Assembly (NCBI GenBank): GCA_022453515.1
Contig: JAJNNY010000003.1
Span: forward strand, 434,001 to 498,000
DNA: 64,000 bases
Direction: 5' to 3'
From: Astrocystis sublimbata
Lineage: Eukaryota; Ascomycota; Sordariomycetes; Xylariales; Xylariaceae
Below the pieces are notes generated by a model, which saw only the letters and a list, made by a program, of their open reading frames with translations, was not told the DNA's origin and made no database searches. This document shows, one piece after another, positions 47,231-58,436 of the stretch (positions are counted from its first letter, which is position 1; each line of letters starts with the position of its first letter). Made by a program: the position numbers and the translations under genes.

Positions 47231-48521
47231 GGTTATTGGTCGTCCCAAAGTTGATGATTTACGGCTTCTTATGTGTTGTAGGTAATTGCGGTTGCGACAT
47301 GTGAGTCTACGTAAACTGGATGGATCAATTATCTAGGAATCTCTTAGTCGTATACTGACTACCTCGCTAGGTAGGTGAGAGGTTTTTGTCGGGTTGGGTT
47401 GGGCATTCTACCAGGTAGGTATCACGTCCTCGCATCTGGGAATAACGAGGTGGGAGCGTGGTTTTGGTGCCTCGGCAACCCCTCTTTTTCCATTCATGCC
47501 TTGGCTCTGATCATTTGGTAAGCTGACAGTTGATCGGCTGCATACCCAAGCACCTTGGTTCATCAACAACAACAACAACAACAACAAACTTCGTGGTCAA
47601 AGGCACAATGCTACTGGAAGCAAATTCATATGAAGAGCCAAAAACGTTTAGAAGATGTCAGTAGTACTCGCCGTGCGTTACTACCAACTCAGACTACTAC
47701 GGTATCAATGCTAGAGGACCGATTTGTGCCATGAACCATGCGAGAGGAGGTCTTTTATTCCCGATACGTTTTTTTTCCAAAGTATTAGATGTGACTAGGG
47801 TAGTAGCTTACTTCTGCTGCGATAAGCAAAATATCACCTACCAACCGAACTTCATATTTACAACTCCACAGCTTTCGCGAATGTGATACGGTGTATCCCC
47901 TATGCTGTGATCAAAAACCTCGTCCGTGCTATTAGTGTGTGGCTCACTGTTTGTTTGTTTCAGACCCGGACAGTGAGCTGCTGTTGTTGTTATTGTTGAA
48001 CCCAAAGTTGGCGGAGGCACTTTCTCGAGGTTGGATCCCTTCAGGTAGTGCGCGCTCCACTACCGACGGCTATGCATACATATAGCTTGGCTTTGATAAG
48101 AAGCCAGAAAAGCAGTGCCTCCTGAGAATGGCCAGGATTGACTGGTAGCCAATCTTCGAAGGCATTCATGTAAGTGAATAGATAGATGCTGGCCTGGTTC
48201 CTGGTTCCTGCTACAGGTCCGGCCAACATGAAGTAACATAGTGGCAGTATACAACTCATGTCGCAGCGAATGGCGGGATTTATCGCCACACTCACTTTCC
48301 CAAAGCAATATTCAAGACGTGGTTGGGCAGTACGTTGTATGACATTGAAGAGAATCGATAGTATATATAATGCGATGTCATGAGTATGATTAGAAACCAA
48401 TACAGAACTTGGCAGATATCACAATCAGGGTTCTAAACGTGCAGTCTCGCATTAGAGCATCCATTCAAGCACAGGTGGTCACCAACACGAGAAACCTTAC
48501 CTCAGACTCGATTTATATGGC
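47231..48521. other. intergenic, CAA microsatellite
   Basis: Upstream region of the GST-like gene. Contains a CAA/ACA trinucleotide run (about 47564-47587), TAGGTAGGT near 47370 and CAGGTAGGTATC near 47412. No gene is recognised. Confidence 0.55.
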
Positions 48522-50609
48522 ATGGCAGATCCATTTCCCATAAAGTTAGGTACTGTAGCCACTGTCTCTCAGGTGGCGGGTGAGCTCATGAAGTTCACAA
48601 ACAACATCTGGTATTATTTCAAAAGATATTTAGAGGGCACCCAAGAAAATTCCCACATGTTAGCTGAAACTTCAGCGCCTACTGCAGTGTTTAGCATCTC
48701 CATTGAACTTGCAGATAGAATATCAAACAAGACGCGAGAGTAGATGATAACAACAGTGAAGGACCAGTGTGTTGGCGTCCGAAACGAGATCAAAACCTTG
48801 GTCGTTCGCTTTGCCGGGTCACTCGGTATATGAATTTGTAACCACATTGAATACCACCTTGTGCAAGCGAACATTCAAGCACATTGACATTTACCACTGA
48901 TGTTTTAATTGACCCAAGTGCATATAGAGTCTTGTGCAGAGAATATAGTACCTTCTTGACAAGCTCAATCCTTCGCCGATGGATCAATAAACAACTTGTC
49001 AACATTGTTCACTCTGAAGCAGCAATTGGCGGAGAACGAAGCGCGCAACTACATGAAATTCAAGTACAGCCTGCCAATATCATAGTACAGTCCAACTAAC
49101 TTTGTAATAAACAGAGTATACCTGAAACAGTCGATTAGAAATCAGCTTGCCATGGCCATAAATTCTCTACCCAAATTGGCTGCGCATCAGCAGAGATATA
49201 AACTGAGCAAGGGACAATAACTCCTGGTAACAATAACATGATACTAGTCGCGTCAAGGAATATTCAGCAACATGCGGTACATAGCATAGAAGGCATACAC
49301 GTCCGAAGGCCTCTGAGGATGGACATCGAGACTAGAATAGTTGTCATGAGACAATTGGAAAACAAACCAATTCCTCAGAACAAGGGGCGTTGCCCTTTGT
49401 ACTCGAACGATCGCCCATTGAAGTCAAGTCTGCTCGACATACAGCTCGAAGACAGCCATACCAAGCTTCACTTGATTCCAGGAATATTCGAATCCACTCA
49501 AAAGATGGCATACTTGGGCGCCGCCACTCAACATCCATCATGCGCTGAGCTACCAAGTCGGCCTGTCGATAGCACAAATCATCTAACCAACCGATTGCTG
49601 TATAGAGGATTATCCGACGAACATATAAGCAGAAACCATAACCGCCCTTCGAAGTAAAGTACAACCACACCAAATCAGAGGACAAATAGGGCGCTGCAAT
49701 TTTAGGTCAACACCAAGCTTGACTCGGTGCTAACATTGCAAAGAACAGGAGAATCCAGCAGAGCACATGTCAGTCGTGCAAATTATATTGCACACTCCTC
49801 GTGAGTGAACCCCTCAACCTACGATTTTACACTCTACATATCGGATACCGTGAAGCCGCGCCTCCAACTGTGTAACGACTATTTTACTCACTGTTGGTGC
49901 TCGTTATGCAATGTATCTCACTGCTTTTGGAACAATGGCGAAGACTGGCCATTTAAGGGATAGCTAGAGCGTGCCGAAAACAACACCTTGCGCCGCAATG
50001 TGATCCAGGGCCGAAGCGTAGCATCGGATCTTAGTGAAGCTTCAAATATTGAAGCAAGTAGCCAAAGAAGCATAAAAGATGAAGCAGCTCAGTACTCACC
50101 ACTCACAAGTGTCAAAAACAATGCGGAAAGTGGTCGCTCAGCAATTCCGGATATAAACATCGACATACGCTCCCCAACCCGGGAACAACTGTACCCTAGA
50201 CAGCTTCCAGAGCCTTCAACCACCGGCCCTAGGCGACCCAAATGCAGCCGCCACGCGTCGTGGTTCTCACGATACTGCGGAGTTCAAGAGACAAAATACT
50301 CGACGAGTCTGAGAAGCCACGCCAGCCCCTATTTGGCGTCAGCTCAGATCACAAAACAAGTCGACGTGAGATCGGATGTCTCGGAGGTATAGAAGGGGAA
50401 GGCGAGGGGGAAGGGACTCTGTACAACGTGAATCACATATTTCGTACAACAGTGATGTATCGGACGAGCGTCCCAGCCAAAATATCCCCATGGCCTCTTT
50501 TGGCGGCGTTGGTGGGCGGCGACGACCGTGGAGGCCTCGATCCAACGTGAAATGGCGAGGTCGACCTATGGTGGGCTCTAAATTTGGTAAAAAGGAGGGA
50601 GAAAAATAA
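48522..50609 (+). pseudogene. decayed gene with fungal MADPF-type N-terminal domain
   Basis: The frame from 48522 starts MADPFPIKLGTVATVSQVAGEL and then NIWYYFKRYLEG, the pattern of the N-terminal domain (PF17111-like) found in front of ankyrin, NACHT or other STAND modules in fungi, but stops after 73 codons. Downstream, coding-looking fragments occur in changing frames: LRRWINKQLVNIVHSEAA (about 48980), SIRNQLAMAINSLPKLAAHQQ (about 49130), a 112-codon stretch ending at 49657, a 130-codon stretch ending at 50392, and an Arg/Gly-rich 77-codon stretch ending at 50609. I could not join them into one frame with convincing splice sites. A broken gene is the best reading; several small exons remain possible. 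Confidence 0.35.
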
Positions 50610-53600
50610 GCACTCGAGATTACTTTGGCATTGTTCGGTGCCGGGATCTCAACCTGACGTCGGGAAAGGTGTGTTTGCAGGATCATGCATCAAGAAACCA
50701 ATGCGAGACATTATTTACTAGACTGTAATTCGATCACTGCACGTGAGGTTCTTTGAAGAATGCACAACACCCGTTGCAGCGGCCCGGGAAACCCGGCATG
50801 CCTGCCGCTTACCAAAGTTGTTCCAAGGCAAGTAGGATACCGATATCACCATGTGCATGGCTGCAGCGTGCCAGAGACATGTCATCTGTGAGATATATGC
50901 TGACAACTTCTGCACCCCCTATCTAAACATAGTCCATTACCACGGGATTAAGTGTAACCCGCTTTTCGCATTTGGGTGCCAATGAATAGCGACCGAACTT
51001 GGCGGAGAATAGAGGCTTGTACCCTCAAGATGCTTTTCTCGTGCCTTTGTAGCTTACGTTGGTCAGGCTTTGTGGGGGCCATGTCAGCTTCGTTGTTGTA
51101 TTCGCACCTGCAGACAGCATTGTGTCATCGTGAGCCGTCACTCAATGAGATGTTAGATCACCTAAGGCTGCCTCACCGTGCCACGTTATCCGCTGCTGAG
51201 AGATGCGCCTGGGGTAATACCCACGACTACTTACAGGTTACCCGAGCTGGCTTGTACGCTAGAGTTCTATGACCTACGTGAAAAAGGCATTTCGGATCAA
51301 ATGCCCAAATTACGAGCACATTAGCCGAGGCAAAATAAAACAAAATGAAATTGTTTCGTTGAGAGCGCAAGTGAGGCTAACTACAGACGGCACCGGCAGT
51401 CTGCGCTCAGGTTGACCTATCGTCGCCTCCGGGCTGCAGGAACCGGTTGCAATAGGCACACCGCAACTTACCCCCTCGGATGTATCTAGGCGACATGGCG
51501 ATGGCACAGCATTAGTGAGCTGCTCACGCTGGTGTCGAGATCACAGCGGGCTTTTGTACCCTCGGTATGCATCCAAGGAGCGCAGAAGACATGATAACGT
51601 GGGGTCAATTCCCGATGACACGGGTCAGGAAAGCTGATGGTTGCAAGGTCGTGTGCGATGTGGGGAAATTGGGGGTGGTGGTCCTTTGCGGTGTCAAACT
51701 TTTTTTTTCTTTTTTCTTTGGTTGTAACCCCAAAGCCCTGTTAATAATAGTATGATGAGTTGTCCAGCCTGACTCATCCGTGTGCATGTACTGACAGAAA
51801 AGTAAGACGGGCAGGTGTTGGATGCAGGTATTGAGGTCAGCTTCAAAGATAGACGTAAAACCTTTGCCCAAGCCTTTCGTTAGTGAGGTGACCTTCGACG
51901 ATCGCCCATTTACCCCAGTGTAAGCGTTAAGGAACACGTAGTCTGGATGCCTAAGGGAGACTATCCTGCTGAGGTCAGGAGCGGTGTTGCATGTATTCCT
52001 CTAAATGGTCACTTTCAACAATACCGGTGCGCAGCAACGTGTTTCCTCCCATGCTCAATCTGGCTTGATGCGTTGTGATAAGAGCATTTACGAACGTCAA
52101 GCTGAGTCTTGGTGCTGTATTCACTGTGGTTATCTACGATCTACGCGACCTGTCATGGCCAAACATACATACTTATGTTCGTGTATGTGTGCTATGTATG
52201 ATTCTTGGGCAGGGATCTCGGGCAAAGGATGGGTTCGGAGTCGGGGAAGAGTGAGCTGAAGCGATATAAGTAAGTTCGTCATATTTTAGTAAGCGCAGAA
52301 CCCAAGAATAGCAGGTAAAGCGACTTGGATTGCCCGTTCAGGCAGGGTGGCAGGATTCAAGGTAAAAGCGACAGACGAGACAGGCTCGACAGGCTCGGTG
52401 ATACGTATATACCCCTCGCTCCCCAGAGCCTAATTTATAGATAAGTAAGTGCAAAGTACTGTACCTTGACCTCACGCGGTGGTCTACCTACCATATTAGG
52501 TCGTTGGATAATAGAGGACCAGTCTCGCCAGTCCTGATTTAGACTGATTTCGGGCATACCCTTGGAATTAGACTGATCAGACGTGTCAGGCATGTCAGGG
52601 TCTCCTAATCGTTGGGGAGCATGCATGGATGATCCGTTGATGCCGGCAGCGAACTAGGCAAGCTAGGGGCCGTTGATCTGCCTGGTGCTTGGGCTGGCGA
52701 GGCTGGACGATCCGGGTGCGATGAATATCCATCGAAGATCTGGCACGTCTGGGTTGTCTGTGTGTCTGTTACCTACTAACCTACAGCAGTGTATCACTCC
52801 AAGGCTCTTGGGTGCCGAGGTGCCTGAGCAGTCTGGAATTGATTGTTACTTCGTTTAAGTTAGCGACTTTAACTCATGATGGCATCGGGCCACCATAAGC
52901 AAAAGGCCAAGGTGCGTGCAGAAAACCTTCGTCCACCGCTGTCATGCCCTGCCCGTGTGTTGAAAGATTCTCCACGTGTCTCGAATCTGGCACATCGCGT
53001 TGATTACCGGTAATCCTGACAGCTCGATAGGCTCGATAGGCTCGACACGGGCCTAACTCCTGTTGACGCCACCTCGCCAGTGTCTACTGCACAGAGAAGC
53101 TGCCAGGGGCAATAGTCGGCGTTGATTCCCAGAGGTCCCTACAGATCTGGTGTTCCCTCCTTAATAAATCTCGGACTGATTTGCATAGGGAATGCCGTTT
53201 GAAGGGGACATGAATCTCCTCCGGTAACCCGGGGGCCGGGAGTTCGGCGGGGAGTGAAGACGCTGACTACTTAGGTACCTACCTAGGTAGGCTCGGTAGG
53301 TACGTGTTGCCTGCCTACTAACCTGATTCAGTAGGTCAGGGACATAGGCGGGACAGGGTGACGTGATCAAATCTAATGGGCACCGAGAGTTCCGTATCAA
53401 AGTTGTCATCGTTTACCAATCGCTAATGCGTAAGTATGTCGAGAGTATGTGACTGGCGAGACTGGCACTAATTCGAGACGGTGAGAGAGGGCCGCGTCGC
53501 ATGTTTCGCATCAATTGGAAGGAGATTGTATCCATTTCAATGGGCGAGCTGTCAATTACGTAGGTATTTCCGTAATTGTTCTAGCCTCCATTAGGTAGGC

Positions 53601-56425
53601 AGCTGAGAGAGATTCTCCATCCCGCTGGTATGCCTGGTGGCGTGCTGGCGGCAGCGCTGGAAGCAGAACCGGTGGCACTAGAAGCACCGGTGTGCCTGGG
53701 CAGTCTGGGGGGAAAAAACGTGATTTGCGTCGCCTGCAGCTTGCAGACCCACCCTCCTTTGCCCTGTTTTGTTTGATTGACGGCTATGGCTGGCTGGTCT
53801 GCAATATTGCGAGGTATCGTATCAGTCTATCTACTGTACTAAGCCGCGACTGCACGGGCGAGCACGGGTAAGCGTGCCATCGCATATCTCCAAAGAGAAT
53901 TTTCAATCCGAGACAAACAGCCCGATCGTCAGTCTCTTGACATGTCAGTCAGCGTTCTTGCAAATGTATAGGGGCTGCATAGGTACACCGCCCCTAGGGA
54001 CGTAGCAGCTATTGCTTCAACAACATAGTCCAACAATGACAGCTCGGCTGGTCGAAGCTGTAAGTGTTACCTAGGTACAGACTTTCTTTTTCTTATCTCG
54101 TTAGTGGGAAACACACACCCAGTCCCTGCCAGTGCTACGAGTATGCTATGCTTTCTAGCAACTCTGCTGTTTCGGGCCGTTTAATCAACTATCGTGGTGG
54201 TGGCGACTACTTGGTTCCAATAGGTAGGATGTGCCTGATGCGTAAGCGTACCTATCCCGCAACGCAGTAAGCCTTTCGGTCTCGGGCCTTTAGCTGCTAC
54301 CTCAATGCAAAGCCAGTCGACATCCTGCTCACCAGGATTCATTCTCCATTCCTCCCCAGAATGTCTCGTATATGCTGGCACAAAGTAGGTATGCAAGGAA
54401 GGCATTTAATGTTCGGGGTGCCTACTATAGAAACACGCCTGGATCAAACATGTAGTAGAAGTGTCACCGACAAATGCCCATGCGCGGGAGGCTTCCGAGA
54501 ATATCGCACGAATGGCAAGACCTTCAACGTTGGTGGTAGTGGGTGCTGCGGGTGCCCTTGTATGTACACGTACCTGCATGCCTGTCATGGCCTGTATTGG
54601 TCATATTCCCAAATATTTAAATTATTTATTCCACCCAACTACGACCAAAAGAAACAGCCCCAGGTTTTCTCCATCTGCGCCAGCCATGGTGCTTTTTGCC
54701 ATTCTGGGGAGGACCTGGGGCAAAAAATGGGGCTTAGGGGCGCCAAGTCGGGCCACGCCTTGCCAATCGGTGCTGGCGCACTCGCGGAAGCATGTAGGAA
54801 GCATGTATGGAAGAAGTATTTTATATATTGGGAACCTAGGGGTATGTACATATGTAGGTAGCCCTGGCGTATTTCCCGGACTCAGCTGAGTGTGATACTA
54901 CACTCTTTCCCAGGTTGCTTTAAATATTTGGCGACGCAACCTCGAAGCAGAGTGCCCTACAGTAAAGACGGCAATGATTTGACGATGTTTGCTTAGAATT
55001 CCTGGTTTGCAGCAATAGCGCATGACATGTCGTTTTTCTTTTTTCCATTTGCATGGAATGGTTGGACTGTGCCGACCTTTGGGTCTCATAGTTAATATAC
55101 TAAACAATGTGCCTAGCATTCCCTTTTGCCTGTGCTTAAGGCCACTATTTACCTCTCACGATCTGATTTCAACTATATTCATTCCATGCAATGTAGGTAG
55201 GAAGTAAGTAGGTGATTACCCATTCACTCAGTGCCTGCACACATTTAGGTAGGTACCAACCAAGCAGCACCGCCCAAGATACATGTATGCGTTGGAGTAA
55301 GCGATGGTCCATTAGGTTTGGTTCTTTCTCTACCTTCGGAATCCGACATGCTTGGACGGGTAGGTTACCAGACATCTTGACGTGTCGAGTTCATCCAAAC
55401 AGCACAACGCCCCCAAATCCCGAGCCAAGTGCATATGTAGGCCTCAGCCAGTCTGAGCACCGCTGGCCACTTGCCAGAGGAGGGTGCGTGCAGCGTTATA
55501 AATGGGCAGGAGTTGTACTACTGTACATGTGTGTAGGGAGTAAAGATACCGGATAGGTACCTGCAGGCTGCAGCTGAAGTACGTACTCGTACCCCAAAGA
55601 TAGATCCAGATCTAGGGATCCCAAAGCGCGGGGGGCATTGTTTGTCTCGGACCATTCAAGCTTGCAGGCCCTATTATTACACACACCACTGGCAGGCGGC
55701 AGACTGGCACAGACAAATAAACACCACGCAAACAGGTAGGTACCTGCCATGCCTGCCTCCCTCCCAGCCTACCATACTATCATACCGGTCAAGGCGGCCT
55801 GGCGAGCCTGGTATATGGGATAAGAGTGGCTCCCTTCCTTCCAAGGCACGGTACCTGCCAAACCCACCCTCGACCAATGCTGGTACCTACGTTGCAACCC
55901 AACACCTTGCGGTTACCAGGTTACTGTCCTACTTGCATGACCTACATGATAGTACCTCAGACTTCCCTCCGGGACAGATGCACATCCACCGCTCTTTCTA
56001 GCAAGGCAAAGAGCGTTAGTCGCAGCAGAGAAAGTCAAACCTCGCACAAACTCGATATCTCATTTAATTTAACCACTTTCCTTTCCATCGAGCTGCCTTC
56101 CATCCATCACCATCCCCCCATTCTCCTCTCTTCTCTTCTTACTTCGCTCTTCGACACACTTACACACTTACACCCAACAACGAAACTCCCGCACCGACTA
56201 CCAGCAACACATACATAAACCAACACGCCAGATTCAGTTGCGTCACACTGCGCGTGCATCCGTAGTGACATATTGTCCATCTTCATACCACGACACCCCG
56301 GACCACAGTCGAAAAAGGCCCACACGGCTTGTAAGTCAGCCTGACTCTATCACGACCTCGGTCACCGGCTCTGGATGACGCTGACTCTCCTCGTAGGCAT
56401 ACCACTTGCACACACATCCTTCAAG
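50610..56425. other. long gene-poor region, repeats of short motifs
   Basis: No ORF here shows family features. The stretch carries many copies of the TAGGTACCTA-type motif (53270-53310, 54069, 55190-55255, 55553, 55736) and a second short direct repeat, GATAGGCTCGATAGGCTCGA, with relatives (52380-52400, 53020-53050). The last 400 bp (55990-56330) are CT/CA-rich with ACACACTTACAC-type runs and look like the promoter and 5' UTR of the ORF at 56426. Confidence 0.5.
56331..56396 (+). other. probable 5' UTR intron
   Basis: A 66-bp segment starts GTAAGTC, contains GCTGACTCT as a branch-like site and ends TCGTAG, 29 bp before the ATG at 56426. It sits in a pyrimidine-rich leader, so a spliced 5' UTR is likely. 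Confidence 0.55.
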
Positions 56426-56659
56426 ATGCCTAGCCAGATATTCGCACCTGTTGCTGTGGCGCCCTCCAGGAAAGGCACGCACTACGAGGGCTCATCAGAC
56501 CTGATCGCCACCTTGAGCGCCACCCTTGAGGCCAAACACGACCTAATCTCAACACCAGTTCGTTCGATCCAGGAGCGCGACTGGGACGTTCCTGCACCTC
56601 CCCCGCCAAGCCCGGTCAGCTTCCATCCCGATCACTGGCAACAATCTATGCGTCGTTGA
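56426..56659 (+). CDS. small hypothetical protein, 77 aa
   Basis: Short ORF starting MPSQIFAPVAVAPSRKG with an ending rich in Pro and Trp (DWDVPAPPPPSPVSFHPDHW). Support for it being real is contextual: a TC/CA-rich promoter, a likely leader intron, and an ATG soon after the acceptor in the context CAAGATGCC. No signal peptide, membrane segment or known domain. It could be a genus-restricted stress or development protein, or a chance ORF in an mRNA-like transcript. I do not assign a function. Confidence 0.42.
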   Translation: MPSQIFAPVAVAPSRKGTHYEGSSDLIATLSATLEAKHDLISTPVRSIQERDWDVPAPPPPSPVSFHPDHWQQSMRR

Positions 56660-58036
56660 TCGTCGCCTGGCCGGCCTCGACTACAACGAAGACATCAGTC
56701 CAGCCGGCAGGGCAGCGAGAGCATCCCGGCTCGACGCCTCGGGATAGGGATCATATTCTTTCCACCACGTGTAATTTGTATTGCTAGCGAGCGACGTTCT
56801 TTCCTTTTTCAGTCATTCAGGGAGTTTCTGGCATCGCACAAGGGACAGGAAGTGCACCGGGTCTACACAAAAGCCTAGGGATGAGGCATGCATGGGTTGA
56901 TGTTGTTCAGGCCAGAAACTTCTGGCCCCGGTTCTTCACTTTGATGCGATGGGTTCATCATTTCTAGCAGAGTGGTCTTGCGATGAATTTGCGACACTCC
57001 ATTTAATCTGGACGGAGGGGTTGGGGGCGTGGTCTGTGTCCGTGTACGTATAAGCAGTTTGCCTGGCTCAAGGCACAAACAAACCAGTGGATTGGGTTCG
57101 TTGTTCATGACCAAGACTCTGACGTGATATGGGATACACATGGCAGTTTCAGATGACACTTGTCACCCGCTGTGTATGCACGTACCCCGTTGTCACAATG
57201 ACTCTCCACAGGCCTCGGCATTACCGTTGCCAATTTCCCGGAATAATGCTACATCATCGCGGCCGATGACGATCAAAGCCTCAGGAAACGAGATCTATTA
57301 GATGCCGATGCACACCATTAGGAAGGGATTCACTCTCGAATACTTCCTGTTGAGGCATACGTCTATCTACCTCTCAGTAAAGAGGGCCGGCGGAGGTTGT
57401 TAGCGAGATGGGCTCATTATTGGCACGTGATAGGTTTTGAGAACAACAGCATGTAACCTCGATCACCTACCTAGTAGTAGTACCAAGCCAATAGGGTTCA
57501 TAAACTATTCGTTGTAGTCACTTTACCGAGGCATCACTTGTTTGCCAAAAGGCTGTTGTGAAGGTCGACCGTCCAGGAGGTAGGTGCCTCCTAGTGACAG
57601 GCAAACACATCACACGGAAAAGTATAAGGGCCGATTGATGTGCTACACATACAGGGCCTAGCCGGGATAGGTATATGCCTCAAGTGTCCTGCTACGGAGT
57701 ACAATCTTTTCGAGAAAGGACAGGCAAATAGGTAGGTATTGAAGAATCTAGAAGGATATTTGTCCTCGCCTAACGACTACCCTGTAGCCACACCATAATG
57801 GATCGTCAGCTACTTCCAAATCTTAGCCTAGACAGAGTTTGAAACCAAGTGGATTTCTTTCGTTTTTATTTCCTTCAGGTCGTTGATGAGGAAACGGGAA
57901 TGCAAAGGGGCAAGGCGTGTCTTGGCAAGGATACCTACCTAGCTACAGTAGCTATGAGCTCCCATAGGAACGCCCATGTCGTCTTGTCCTAATGAGGTTT
58001 GGGGCCGCGACCTCTGCCATGATAAGTGGAGCATAT
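56660..58036. other. intergenic upstream of cdt1
   Basis: No gene recognised. Short TACCTACC motifs occur near 57465, 57577, 57728 and 57940. The right end leads into the cdt1 promoter boxes. Confidence 0.55.
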
Positions 58037-58037
58037 G

Positions 58038-58128
58038 TCGCGCTAGAAAACAGCTTTACGCGTGCAGAATTTCTCAAATCGCGCTCTTATGTGGGGTGTC
58101 GCGCTCGGCGACGCGCTCTGGTCGCGCT
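58038..58128 (+). promoter_or_regulatory. MCB/E2F-like box cluster of cdt1
   Basis: Within 91 bp there are four copies of TCGCGCT (58038, 58079, 58099, 58122), one perfect MluI cell-cycle box ACGCGT (58058-58063) and an ACGCGCT (58111), 310-400 bp upstream of the cdt1 start codon. MBF/SBF and E2F recognise such ACGCGT and TCGCGC cores, and S. pombe cdt1 is a known MBF target expressed at G1/S. A G1/S control element is therefore inferred. Confidence 0.75.
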
Positions 58129-58436
58129 TTGGGTCCCTCAATGGCGCTTAGCCCCTTCCAAGTACAATATCGTCTTCTCCCTGCACTGTCCCGCTGAATT
58201 TGCTGTAGTTCCATGATCTCTACAACACCATCGTAGCTCTTTCTTCAATCAGCATCATCGTGCTCGTATTTTGCGTCTCGGTTTCCGTGTTTGGCATCGC
58301 ATTGAAGCTTGGCAGGTGTACAGCAGTCGACAGTTCCTCCCTTCTCAGGTGTCTCACAACTTCTATACGCGGCAGTGCCTTCATTCTGTCTCCCGAGCCT
58401 TAACAGAATCGCTCTCGCTCTTGTCGAGCAGTCACG

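Noticed and set aside
54361..54889. ORFs of 142-166 codons in overlapping frames
   Set aside because: No domain, frames equally open, codon usage unlike the genes in the window.
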